Assembly: GCF_019656315.1 (NCBI RefSeq) | Contig: NZ_BPLU01000035.1 | Span: 88,168-152,167 of the forward strand | DNA from: Flavobacterium sp. UMI-01 | Lineage (GTDB): Bacteria; Bacteroidota; Bacteroidia; Flavobacteriales; Flavobacteriaceae | DNA length: 64,000 nucleotides | Direction of reading: 5' to 3' | Shown: piece by piece, positions 16,088 to 24,650 of the stretch | Numbering within the stretch: the first letter of the stretch is position 1 | Layout of the letters: every line of letters starts with the position of its first letter | Position numbers and translations under genes: made by a program | The notes under the pieces: generated by a model | The model's input: the letters and a program-made list of their open reading frames with translations, nothing else | Databases searched by the model: none | Told to the model about the DNA's origin: nothing

Positions 16088-16867
16088 TTGGAAACAAAAA
16101 CAATCTTTACCGATACCCATACGCATTTGTATTCAGAAGAGTTCAATGAAGATAGAAACGAAATGATTCAAAGGGCCATTGATTCGGGCGTTTCTCGTTT
16201 TTTTATTCCTGCCATTGATTCTAGTTTTACTGCGTCAATGTATGATTTAGAAAAAGCCTATCCAGAAAATATCTTTTTGATGATGGGCTTGCATCCTACC
16301 CATGTTAAAGATAATTACCAAGCGGAATTGCAACATGTAAGAGAAGAATTGGCTAAAAGAAAATTTTATGCCATTGGTGAAATTGGGATTGATTTGTTTT
16401 GGGATAAAACGCATTTGAAAGAACAACAAGACGCCTTTAGAATTCAAATTCAATTAGCCAAGGAATACCAACTGCCCATTGTGATCCATTGTCGGGATGC
16501 TTTTGATGAAATTTTCGAAATTCTGGAAGAAGAAAAATCGGATGATTTATTTGGGATTTTTCATTGTTTTACGGGAACGCATGAACAAGCTTTACAGGCA
16601 ATATCCTATAATATGAAATTAGGAATAGGCGGTGTGGTTACCTTTAAGAATGGTAAGATCGATCAGTTTTTGCATGAGATTGATTTGCAGTATATTGTAT
16701 TGGAGACAGATTCACCTTATCTTGCTCCTGTACCGTATCGCGGAAAACGAAATGAAAGTAGTTATGTTCTTAAAATAGCGGCAAAATTAGCCGAAATATA
16801 TGGTGTTTCTATCGATGAAATAGCTGATAAAACAACCGAAAATTCAAAATCAATTTTTGGGATTTAA
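16088..16867 (+). CDS. TatD family metal-dependent hydrolase/DNase
   Basis: A TIM-barrel hydrolase of the TatD family, thought to act as a Mg-dependent DNase. Metal-binding motifs are all present: DTHTHLY (residues 9-15), AIGEIGIDL with its metal-binding Glu (about 98), VIHCRDA (about 133), FHCFTG (about 159) and ETDSPYLAP (about 206). The start is an unusual TTG: an in-frame TAA lies 12 nt upstream and the next ATG would lie after the essential HTH motif, so TTG is the only possible start. Length (259 aa) fits the family. The next gene starts 60 nt downstream and is probably co-transcribed. Confidence 0.93.
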   Translation: METKTIFTDTHTHLYSEEFNEDRNEMIQRAIDSGVSRFFIPAIDSSFTASMYDLEKAYPENIFLMMGLHPTHVKDNYQAELQHVREELAKRKFYAIGEIGIDLFWDKTHLKEQQDAFRIQIQLAKEYQLPIVIHCRDAFDEIFEILEEEKSDDLFGIFHCFTGTHEQALQAISYNMKLGIGGVVTFKNGKIDQFLHEIDLQYIVLETDSPYLAPVPYRGKRNESSYVLKIAAKLAEIYGVSIDEIADKTTENSKSIFGI

Positions 16868-16929
16868 AGTTGAAATTATCTTTGTTTGACTTTTTTTTTG
16901 TTCTTTTGCTTTTGACTAAAAAAACTATA

Positions 16930-18072
16930 ATGCAAAAATTTGACGCTATTCGTCCTTTTTATGACTCCGAGGTGAATGAAGTATTTATAAAATTACTACA
17001 TCACCCGATGATGAAATCGTTAATGAATTTCTCTTTTCCTGATGTTGCTGATGAAGTGTGGAGAGAACAGCTATCAAAGACGCATTCTATTCGCGATTTT
17101 CAGTGCAATTTTATTTATCAATCGGTTCAAAAAGTATTAGAAAAAAGCTCTGAAGGGCTTTCGACTACTGGTTTTGAAAAATTAGAGAAAGGTGAAGCTT
17201 ATCTCTTTATTTCTAATCATAGAGATATTTTATTAGACACTACTTTGTTGAATGCTTCCTTGTTTGAGCATGGATTAGTGATGACTGCATCGGCTATTGG
17301 AGATAATCTAGTTAAGCAGCCTTTTTTGATGGATTTGGCAAAGCTTAATCGTAATTTTTTAGTACAAAGAGGGTTGAGTCCACGTGAAATGCTACAAAGC
17401 TCCAAAACTTTATCCGAATACATAGGCCATTTGTTATTGCATGAAAGTCGTTCCGTTTGGATTGCACAGCGAGAAGGACGAACCAAAGACGGAAATGACG
17501 CCACCAATCCTGGTATTTTGAAAATGCTTGCTATGGGATCAGACGAAGAAAATTTGATGGAATATTTCAAGAAAATTAAGATAGTGCCCGTTTCTATATC
17601 GTATGAATACGACCCAACTGATGCTTTGAAAATGCCACAAATATTAGCTGAAGCCAATAATGAGGTGTATGTAAAAAAAGAGAATGAGGATTTTATGACC
17701 ATTCTGAGTGGCGCTTTGGGACCCAAAAAACACATTCATATTCATATAGGAGATGTGTTGGATAACGCAATTGACCAAATTGCAACAGAGCATGATAATG
17801 TGAACAAACAAATCCAAGCCATAGCTCAAGCGATTGACGATTCAATCTTGCCGAATTATAAATTATGGCCTACAAACTATATTGCTTACGATATCATCAA
17901 CAATAGCAACACATTTGCAGAATATTACACCGAAGATCAAAAGAGTGTTTTTGAACGCAGAATGGAAAAACGCATTGATGCTACTAATCCTGTTGCTTTG
18001 CAAGGTTTTTTGAATATGTATGCTAATCCTGTTGTGAATAGTTTAAAATATAAAAATGCGGTTCAAGGCTAA
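16930..18072 (+). CDS. 1-acyl-sn-glycerol-3-phosphate acyltransferase-like protein
   Basis: The phospholipid/glycerol acyltransferase signature H-x4-D is present in SNHRDILLDT near residue 96, and a second block lies at QREGRTKDG near 180. Such enzymes transfer acyl groups to lysophosphatidate or similar lipids at the inner membrane. The protein is 380 aa from the ATG at 16930; a TTG start at 16870 would add a hydrophobic leader and I consider it less likely, though that leader could be a membrane segment. The C-terminal third is outside the acyltransferase domain and unassigned. It overlaps the asparaginase gene by 17 nt. Confidence 0.82.
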   Translation: MQKFDAIRPFYDSEVNEVFIKLLHHPMMKSLMNFSFPDVADEVWREQLSKTHSIRDFQCNFIYQSVQKVLEKSSEGLSTTGFEKLEKGEAYLFISNHRDILLDTTLLNASLFEHGLVMTASAIGDNLVKQPFLMDLAKLNRNFLVQRGLSPREMLQSSKTLSEYIGHLLLHESRSVWIAQREGRTKDGNDATNPGILKMLAMGSDEENLMEYFKKIKIVPVSISYEYDPTDALKMPQILAEANNEVYVKKENEDFMTILSGALGPKKHIHIHIGDVLDNAIDQIATEHDNVNKQIQAIAQAIDDSILPNYKLWPTNYIAYDIINNSNTFAEYYTEDQKSVFERRMEKRIDATNPVALQGFLNMYANPVVNSLKYKNAVQG

Positions 18073-19084
18073 AATACTTTTGATTTATACAGGTGGAACC
18101 ATCGGTATGAGTAAAGATTTGGAAACAGGAGCCTTAAAAGCGTTTGATTTTAGTCGGTTGTGGCAACAAATTCCAGAACTGGAACAATTGGATTGTGAGA
18201 TTGAGTCGGTTTCTTTTGAAAAACCCATAGACTCTTCCAATATGAATCCTGAAATTTGGGGAACTATTGCTAAAATGATAGCTAGTAATTATGGTCAATT
18301 TGATGGGTTTGTAGTGCTTCATGGTACGGATACAATGTCTTATACCGCATCGGCTTTGAGTTTTATGCTCGAAAATTTAGCCAAACCAGTCATACTTACG
18401 GGTTCTCAATTGCCTATTGGTGATTTGCGTACAGATGCCAAAGAAAATTTGATTACCGCCATTCAAATTGCCTCTCATCATGATAAGGGACAAGCCGTTT
18501 TTCAAGAAGTGGGTCTGTATTTTGAATACAAATTGTACCGAGGTAATCGCACAACCAAAGTTAATGCGGAACATTTTAAAGCGTTTAATTCACCTAATTA
18601 TCCTTGTTTAGTAGAATCAGGGGTGCATTTAAAGTGGAATTCCCATTTATTACTTCCCCACACTGACATTCAGAATTTGAAAGTACACTATCAATTAGAT
18701 GCTCAGGTGCTTATCTTGAAATTGTTTCCTGGTATATGTGGCACCGTTTTACAAGCAATACTTGGAATTCCTACTCTCAAAGGGATTGTCTTGGAAACGT
18801 ATGGGACGGGAAATGCACCTACCTCTCATAGCTTTGTCGAATCACTACAACAAGCCATTCATAAAGGTTTGTATGTGATAAATGTAACGCAATGTTCTAG
18901 TGGTAGTGTTGACATGGGGCACTATGAAACTAGTAGAGAATTGAAAGAGCTGGGGGTGATATCGGGTAAAGACATTACGACTGAAGCAGCAATTACCAAA
19001 TTAATGTATTTGTTGGGGAAAAATACCCCAAAAAATGATTTTAAATTAGCATTTGAAACTTCTTTGCGAGGGGAAATGAATTAA
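18056..19084 (+). CDS. ansA: Type I (cytosolic) L-asparaginase
   Basis: Hydrolyses L-asparagine to aspartate and ammonia. The first active-site motif TGGTIGM with the nucleophilic Thr is near residue 12, and the second, LHGTDTMSYTASAL, near 90 with Thr and Asp of the catalytic set. There is no signal peptide, consistent with the cytosolic type I enzyme. The ATG lies inside the end of the acyltransferase gene in another frame. The 342-aa length is normal. A short AACTCA/TGAGTT hairpin with a T-rich tail follows the stop. Confidence 0.93.
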   Translation: MRFKAKILLIYTGGTIGMSKDLETGALKAFDFSRLWQQIPELEQLDCEIESVSFEKPIDSSNMNPEIWGTIAKMIASNYGQFDGFVVLHGTDTMSYTASALSFMLENLAKPVILTGSQLPIGDLRTDAKENLITAIQIASHHDKGQAVFQEVGLYFEYKLYRGNRTTKVNAEHFKAFNSPNYPCLVESGVHLKWNSHLLLPHTDIQNLKVHYQLDAQVLILKLFPGICGTVLQAILGIPTLKGIVLETYGTGNAPTSHSFVESLQQAIHKGLYVINVTQCSSGSVDMGHYETSRELKELGVISGKDITTEAAITKLMYLLGKNTPKNDFKLAFETSLRGEMN

Positions 19085-19138
19085 TCTAGTTTTTGCTTTT
19101 CTAACTCATTTTTTTTTGAGTTATTTGCAAACCAAAAT

Positions 19139-19225
19139 AGAGAGGTGTCCGAGTGGTTGAAGGAGCAAGCCTGGAAAGTTTGTATGTGGGTAACTGCATC
19201 GTGGGTTCGAATCCCATCCTCTCTG
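19139..19225 (+). tRNA. tRNA-Ser (anticodon GGA)
   Basis: The acceptor stem AGAGAGG pairs with CCTCTCT, with discriminator G. The anticodon loop reads CTGGAAA, giving anticodon GGA. The variable arm is long, as in class II tRNAs (GTATGTGGGTAACTGCATC region), and the T arm is GTGGG-TTCGAAT-CCCAT. CCA is not encoded. A defence island begins shortly downstream, which fits the common use of tRNA-Ser genes as integration sites. Confidence 0.95.
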
Positions 19226-19250
19226 CTGATTTAAAATTCAAAAGGTATCA

Positions 19251-19287
19251 AAACCTCGAAAACGCTATTGTTTTCGAGGTTTTTTGT
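19251..19287 (+). terminator. Terminator of tRNA-Ser
   Basis: A 13-bp perfect stem, AAACCTCGAAAAC with GTTTTCGAGGTTT, and a T run, 25 nt after the tRNA. Confidence 0.85.
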
Positions 19288-20066
19288 TTTCGATAACTTA
19301 ATTTTTGAAAAATATAGTCAAAAACTTCAGAAATGATTATGATTGTTTTGGAGAATTTTGATTAGTCGATACGAATAACTACTACTAAACAATATTGCGG
19401 TTAACTATTTTGCTTCCGAAATCGAAAAAGCCTACGGCAATCGAGTACGCTCTAGGTTAAGACAAATGTTTAACCTTATTGCCTTCGATTCAAATGCAAA
19501 GGACAAACGATGAGGTTGAGTATTCATTAACTCCAAAGAAAAATAATAATTTAAAATTTCAGATAAAACAAAAAAAGTAATTATTCGTACATATAACAAA
19601 ACTACAGAAATATATTCGTTAACAAGGTGTAAGCATCTGTAATTATGTAAGATAGGTTGTAAATAGATAATAATGACTGGTTTGAATTTTAGTTTTATAG
19701 TTAGTGATTAAGGTGCATTTGTTAGTTTTGTAATCCTTGTACTTTGAAAAATATTTTATATTTTACTTGTTTATTTAAAACATTAACTTATCTTTGTACA
19801 CGGATTACTTTGAAATAAAAAAACCAGAGACTACGCCAATAGTTTCTGGTTTGTGTAAAATCTAATTGATGACTAACAAAAATCATTACTGCGCTTAACA
19901 GTACAATTTAAGAGACTGGTCTCCTCATTTATGATTAGTGCATTAAAGTCAATGTGTTTTTAACTAATGCAAATATAAGGATTTAAAACCGTTTTTGCAA
20001 AACTTCATTGATTTCGGATGCTCCATTAAGCGATTTTATAAATATTAAATTTAAAAATAAAAGCAA
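19288..20066. other. Intergenic region between tRNA-Ser and the CBASS operon
   Basis: About 780 nt hold no intact gene. I see a 44-codon open remnant at 19379-19513, a 13-bp hairpin at 19821-19852 (AAACCAGAGACTA with TAGTTTCTGGTTT, one G-T pair) and otherwise AT-rich DNA. No second copy of the tRNA 3' end is visible to mark an attachment site. The promoter of the CBASS genes must lie near the right end, but I cannot place it. Confidence 0.5.
19379..19513 (+). pseudogene. Possible 3' gene remnant (44 codons, no start)
   Basis: A stop at 19376 is followed by an open frame without ATG. It encodes a protein-like segment, NYFASEIEKAYGNRVRSRL then MFNLIAFDSNAKDKR, before TGA. The even mix of residues and its GC-richer codons differ from the surrounding non-coding DNA. 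It may be the tail of a gene broken by island insertion. The family is not recognised. Confidence 0.3.
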
Positions 20067-20834
20067 ATGGCAGAAACAATTTTAGCAGTCATAGGTATGA
20101 CTGCAGGTAAAGTTATTGTAAAAAAAGCAACAGAATCGTTGTTAGACAACAAAAATCATTTATATACCTACTTACAATCCAATTTTACAAAAATCAAGCA
20201 TCAAGATGTTCGGTTTTCTATCAGTTATCTAATCCGGATTAAAATCCCCGGAACTTCAAAATTCTTACTAGTTCGTGGACATCGTATTAAAGACCAACTT
20301 CAACCTGTTGGCGGTGTTTATAAAAAACTCAACGGTTTTTCAGAGTTTGAAAAATGGGGCTATAAATTGGACTGTTCTTCTAAAGGGATTAAAACAGATA
20401 ATATCAGTGAAAATGACCTTCGTTTTCGTGTAAAAGGCAAACATGCTTTAGATGTCATTAATTGGTTTGAATCAAGAAAAGACCGTGAAACCACTTATGA
20501 ACGTGAGTTTAACGAAGAACTTATTGATGACCTAAAATTTGATGCAAGTATCTTTTATTCTAAATCTTTTAGAGAAGTGCAAAAAGTAATGAAAGTATTC
20601 AATTACAGTACTTTTCACAGTTGTTACGAAGTATTAATCTATGACATTGTCGAATTTATTCCAACTCTCAAACAAGAAGAAGAGCTTAAAAAACTTCTGA
20701 AAAATCCTCGCCAGTTGGGTGACGACTTAATGATTGTTGATATCAGCGAAATCGAAAGATTGTTGGTAATGGAAAATGAAGAGCAAATTGCTAAAATTGG
20801 AGAACACGCTAAATACCTAATCAATGAGAAATAA
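20067..20834 (+). CDS. CBASS-associated NUDIX-like protein
   Basis: First gene of a three-gene CBASS operon. A short hydrophobic/amphipathic N-terminus (ETILAVIGMTAGKVIVKKA) precedes a domain with PVGGVYKKL near residue 92 and YEREFNEELI near 150. The latter matches the core REUxEE part of the Nudix box, although the spacing from the upstream Gly is longer than in classical Nudix hydrolases. Proteins of this kind (SMODS-associated NUDIX) are known from comparative genomics next to CD-NTases. It is therefore the likely effector or a nucleotide-sensing partner, since no other effector is encoded in the operon. Two clear membrane helices, as in the 2TM-NUDIX type, are not seen. It overlaps or abuts the CD-NTase gene. 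Confidence 0.75.
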   Translation: MAETILAVIGMTAGKVIVKKATESLLDNKNHLYTYLQSNFTKIKHQDVRFSISYLIRIKIPGTSKFLLVRGHRIKDQLQPVGGVYKKLNGFSEFEKWGYKLDCSSKGIKTDNISENDLRFRVKGKHALDVINWFESRKDRETTYEREFNEELIDDLKFDASIFYSKSFREVQKVMKVFNYSTFHSCYEVLIYDIVEFIPTLKQEEELKKLLKNPRQLGDDLMIVDISEIERLLVMENEEQIAKIGEHAKYLINEK

Positions 20835-20835
20835 T

Positions 20836-22026
20836 ATGAAAAAATATACAGAACAAGAATATGAAAAAGATGAGCTTTTGGCCATCATAGCATCAAACTT
20901 AGAGCTTGATGCAACACGAAAACAACAAATGGAATCGGCTTATAGAGCTGTAAATGATGTTCTATCAAAAGATGAAGAATTTTTTAAGAACATTACCATT
21001 TCCGTATATGCACAAGGTTCTTTATTAATAGACACCACAATCAAGCCTCTTTCAGGCGAAGAGTTTGATTTAGATATTGTTTTACACATAAAGGATTCGT
21101 ATCGCAACTATACCCCTTCTGAAATTTATGAGGCCTTATATCGTGTACTGAGCAATCATGATACTTACAGACCATTATTGCAGAGAAAAAATCGCTGTAT
21201 TCGTATTGACTATAATAGTGACTTTCACATGGATATCTTACCTGGTTGTATAATTACAATAAATAATAATCGATTAATGATTGCTGAAAACGAAAGAAGA
21301 AATTCATGGTCACGCACCAATCCTAAAGATTATGGCACATGGTTCAAAGAAATTGCGGAAAGAAATAAAGGAAGTTTTATTCTCAATGAAAGATACAATT
21401 TGATGCTAAAAGCTAAAGTAGAAACTGAAGATTTACCGTTAGAAGTATATCAAAAAACACCTCTGCAAAGTACGGTTCAAATAGTAAAACGATACCGCGA
21501 TTTGTTCTATCAGGATAAAGATACTTCAAAAATGCCTGCTGTGTCTAGTATTGTGTTAACCACTTTAATTGCACAATGTCATGAAGGAAATCTGTCGATT
21601 AAGGAAGCATTAGTAAATGCCACTCAAAAATTACGCAAACTTGCAGAAGGATATAAATTGAGAAAAGAAAAATTTGCCGTTTACAATCCGGTAGATAATC
21701 ATGAAGACAAGGAGAAAAGAGAAAATTTTACCGATTCTTGGGAGGACAAACACTTTAATAGTTTTGTTGCTTTTGTCGATGATTTTGCCAAAAAACTGAA
21801 TGCTTTTTTAAATACAAGAACAAATGAAGTTACATACAAAGAGTTGTTTGGCAATGGTTTTTATAAACAAAACATTCAAACTTTGGTTAAACTAGAGGAA
21901 AGATTAAAAGGGAATAATCAATTCGCTACCTTACTTGCTGGGAATGCTTTTACAGATAATAGAGGGAATATCAATACAACAACAGGAGTTCGAAATGGTA
22001 GCCATGGATTTTTTGCTCAGCCCTAA
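20836..22026 (+). CDS. CD-NTase (cGAS/DncV-like cyclic oligonucleotide synthase)
   Basis: The nucleotidyltransferase core is complete: the GS motif YAQGSLLIDTTIKP near residue 58, the first two catalytic acids in EFDLDIVLHI near 75, and the third in FHMDILPG near 133. When activated by infection such enzymes make a cyclic oligonucleotide that turns on an effector. The C-terminus is flexible and ends GSHGFFAQP, the kind of exposed tail that E2-like partners attach to a target. I chose the ATG at 20836, 1 nt after the previous stop; an ATG at 20824 is also possible. It overlaps the E2-like gene. Confidence 0.93.
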   Translation: MKKYTEQEYEKDELLAIIASNLELDATRKQQMESAYRAVNDVLSKDEEFFKNITISVYAQGSLLIDTTIKPLSGEEFDLDIVLHIKDSYRNYTPSEIYEALYRVLSNHDTYRPLLQRKNRCIRIDYNSDFHMDILPGCIITINNNRLMIAENERRNSWSRTNPKDYGTWFKEIAERNKGSFILNERYNLMLKAKVETEDLPLEVYQKTPLQSTVQIVKRYRDLFYQDKDTSKMPAVSSIVLTTLIAQCHEGNLSIKEALVNATQKLRKLAEGYKLRKEKFAVYNPVDNHEDKEKRENFTDSWEDKHFNSFVAFVDDFAKKLNAFLNTRTNEVTYKELFGNGFYKQNIQTLVKLEERLKGNNQFATLLAGNAFTDNRGNINTTTGVRNGSHGFFAQP

Positions 22027-22435
22027 AGAGCGCGCCCAAAAGTATTGGGATGGTTTTTTATACAAAACCTTAATCGAATGTGAAAGACAATTCACATGGC
22101 TCGCTTTCACAATAAAAGGAAAATCACTTGTTGGGAAAGGAACTTTGGAAAGAGAAGACAGGAAATATCACTTTTCGTTGGAATGTTCACCATTTAATCC
22201 TGGAAGAATGGAGCGAATTTGGGTAGAAACACCCCATCTAATAAAAAGCTTTGACATACATTTTAATGGGGATGGATCTTTATGTTTGTACCATCCAATT
22301 TTAGATTTGAAAGGAAGACCCTATATCGATTTGGTAGATGTTTTACCTTGGATCTCAGAGTGGATAGACTATTATGAACTATATTTGAAGTATAAAGTTT
22401 GGCTAGGCCCTGAACACCCTCATTATATTAAATAA
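21995..22435 (+). CDS. Stand-alone E2-like protein of type II CBASS
   Basis: A 146-residue E2-fold protein. The likely catalytic cysteine is Cys97 in GSLCLYHP, preceded by the typical beta strand and Pro-rich region (FNPGRMERIWV). The C-terminal helix is WISEWIDYYELYLKY. There is no E1 domain and no Cap3/JAB protease gene nearby, so this is a minimal E2-only arrangement. Such proteins are known to modify or prime the CD-NTase through its C-terminus. The ATG used (21995) lies inside the CD-NTase gene in another frame; ATG 22004 is equally good. A strong terminator follows, closing the CBASS operon. Confidence 0.85.
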   Translation: MVAMDFLLSPKERAQKYWDGFLYKTLIECERQFTWLAFTIKGKSLVGKGTLEREDRKYHFSLECSPFNPGRMERIWVETPHLIKSFDIHFNGDGSLCLYHPILDLKGRPYIDLVDVLPWISEWIDYYELYLKYKVWLGPEHPHYIK

Positions 22436-22440
22436 TTATG

Positions 22441-22473
22441 AAAGCTCTTTGTTATGAGCAAAGAGCTTTTTTT
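22441..22473 (+). terminator. Terminator of the CBASS operon
   Basis: The stem AAAGCTCTTTG / CAAAGAGCTTT with a 7-nt loop and T run lies just after the E2-like gene and before the small S-like gene. Confidence 0.85.
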
Positions 22474-22488
22474 AACAATGAATAAACA

Positions 22489-23085
22489 ATGACAAAAAGT
22501 TATAAACTTATCGATATTGTTAGTATACGTTCAGGAATGGTGGTTTCTAAAACTGCCAATAATGACGAATCACTACTTACTGATGCTTTTGTGAAAATGA
22601 TTGGTACTTCTGATTTTGACGACGATGGTAATCTATTATACGATCTTGAAGCCAATGTTCTTTATAAACCATCAATAGAAAAGAATTTCTTAAAACAGGG
22701 AGAAATTGTTTTCAATGCAAAAGGAAGGCGTTTCTTTGCTATCTTAATAGATGAAAAATACGATGCTACAATTGCAAGCGCAACTTTTCTTGTTTTAACC
22801 ATAGATAGTAAGACTATTTTGCCTGAATTCCTAGTTTGGTATCTAAACCATCCTGAAACATTAAAGGTGTTCGATTCAAAAACAAATACCCAAGTAATGC
22901 CCTCGATTACGAAACAAGAATTAGGTAACTTGGAAATTATTATACCTACTTTTGAAACGCAAAAACAAATTGTAGGATTAGATCTCCTCAAAAAGAAACA
23001 AACTAAACTTCAAAAAGAATTAATCACTCTAGAAGAAAATTACATCAACGCAATAACGTATAAAAAAATAAAGAATGAGTACTAA
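22489..23085 (+). CDS. HsdS-like half specificity protein (one target recognition domain)
   Basis: At 198 aa it is half the size of a normal type I specificity subunit. It has one target recognition domain (KLIDIVSIRSGMVVSK to about residue 150, with NLEIIIPTFETQKQIV as the typical conserved end) and one C-terminal coiled coil (LKKKQTKLQKELITLEENY). It overlaps hsdM by 11 nt, which implies co-expression. A full-length hsdS also exists downstream, so this protein may form a second specificity as a dimer or modulate HsdM. Confidence 0.8.
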   Translation: MTKSYKLIDIVSIRSGMVVSKTANNDESLLTDAFVKMIGTSDFDDDGNLLYDLEANVLYKPSIEKNFLKQGEIVFNAKGRRFFAILIDEKYDATIASATFLVLTIDSKTILPEFLVWYLNHPETLKVFDSKTNTQVMPSITKQELGNLEIIIPTFETQKQIVGLDLLKKKQTKLQKELITLEENYINAITYKKIKNEY

Positions 23086-24640
23086 AGTTAGTCAAAAACA
23101 CATCAACAATACTGTATGGAAAGCTTGTGACACGTTCCGTGGAGCCATAGATCCATCGCAATACAAAGACTACATTCTTACCATGTTGTTCTTAAAATAT
23201 GTAACAGATGTGTACAATGAGAAAAAAGAAGAATATAATGCAAAATACGATGGAAACGAAGAGCGTGTTAAAAGAGCGTTAGAGCGTGAGCGATTTGTTG
23301 TTCCAGACGAATCGAGTTTTGATTACTTATACGAAAACCGAAGTAATCCTAAGATTGGCGAAATGATTAACCATGCTTTGGCAGAATTAGAAGAAGCCAA
23401 CAGAGAAAAACTAGGCGGGCACGATGGTTCAAATATATTTAGAAATATCGATTTTAATAGTTCTAATTTAGGTGATTCCAAAGGAAAGATAGCAAGATTG
23501 CGTACTTTGTTAAATGATTTTAAATCTTTAAATCTTTCGTCATCTAATCTGGAGAATAACGATGTGATTGGTGGAGCTTATGAATTCTTGATCTCTAACT
23601 TCGCATCTGATTCTGGTAAAAAAGCGGGTGAATTTTTTACTCCTGCTGAGGTCTCTACTTTATTGGCCAAATTAACCAAATCAAGACCAGGTTCTCGTAT
23701 ATATGATCCAACATGTGGGTCTGGATCGCTTTTAATCAAAGCTGGGCGTGAGGTTGGTGATAATAACTTTTCATTGTATGGTCAAGAAGCCAATGGTAGC
23801 ACTTGGGCTTTAGCCGTTATGAACATGTACTTACATGGTTATGATAGTGCAATTATCCGCTGGGGCGACACTATTAGGAACCCTAAACATTTAGAAAATG
23901 GTAAATTAATGTTGTTTGACACCGTGGTCGCAAACCCTCCTTTTTCTTTAGATAAATGGGGAATTGTAGATGAAAAAGACAAAAACAAAGAAACAACTCA
24001 TACCAGTCTATTTGATCCCGCAACAGATGTTTACAATCGTTTTCATAGAGGTTTACCTCCAAAATCCAAAGGTGATTGGGCTTTTATCACACACATGATC
24101 GAATCATTAAACACTGCAGGTAAAGCGGGCGTTGTAGTGCCACACGGAGTATTGTTTAGAGGAGCTTCTGAAGGCAAAATACGTAAAGAGGTTTTAACAG
24201 AAGATTTAATAGAAGCCGTAATTGGCTTGCCGTCTAACTTGTTCTTTGGTACTGGTATTCCTGCAGCGATCATCATTTTTAATAAACAGAAACTAAATAA
24301 AGAAAAATTCTTGTTTATTGATGCCAGTAAAGGTTTTAACTCGGGCAAAAACCAAAATGTTTTAGGTGAAGACCATATTAAACACATTACAGATGTTTAC
24401 ACACAGTTCCACGACCAAATAATGGACAAAGGAATAATTGAAGATAAATTTGCCTATATAGCAGACTTAGCCGAAATTACCGAAAATGATTTTAATCTTA
24501 ACATCCCTCGTTATGTGGATACCTATGAAGAGGAGCCTGAAATTGATTTAGCAGCTACTCAAACACGTATTACAGCCTTAGAAAAAGAACTTGCAGCTGT
24601 AAAAACTGAAATGGAAAAATATCTTACTTTCTTTAAATAA
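23075..24640 (+). CDS. hsdM: Type I restriction-modification methyltransferase subunit
   Basis: Adenine-N6 methyltransferase subunit of a type I restriction-modification complex. An N-terminal helical domain is followed by motif I YDPTCGSGSLLIKAG (AdoMet binding, about residue 211) and motif IV VVANPPFSL (about 287), the N-P-P-F catalytic motif. The C-terminal helices (TRITALEKELAAVKTEMEKY) are the usual contact to HsdS. Length of 521 aa is normal. It is flanked by two S genes, so it may act with either. Downstream spacing to the AlbA/ATPase gene is only 10 nt. Confidence 0.95.
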   Translation: MSTKVSQKHINNTVWKACDTFRGAIDPSQYKDYILTMLFLKYVTDVYNEKKEEYNAKYDGNEERVKRALERERFVVPDESSFDYLYENRSNPKIGEMINHALAELEEANREKLGGHDGSNIFRNIDFNSSNLGDSKGKIARLRTLLNDFKSLNLSSSNLENNDVIGGAYEFLISNFASDSGKKAGEFFTPAEVSTLLAKLTKSRPGSRIYDPTCGSGSLLIKAGREVGDNNFSLYGQEANGSTWALAVMNMYLHGYDSAIIRWGDTIRNPKHLENGKLMLFDTVVANPPFSLDKWGIVDEKDKNKETTHTSLFDPATDVYNRFHRGLPPKSKGDWAFITHMIESLNTAGKAGVVVPHGVLFRGASEGKIRKEVLTEDLIEAVIGLPSNLFFGTGIPAAIIIFNKQKLNKEKFLFIDASKGFNSGKNQNVLGEDHIKHITDVYTQFHDQIMDKGIIEDKFAYIADLAEITENDFNLNIPRYVDTYEEEPEIDLAATQTRITALEKELAAVKTEMEKYLTFFK

Positions 24641-24650
24641 ATTTTAAAAT

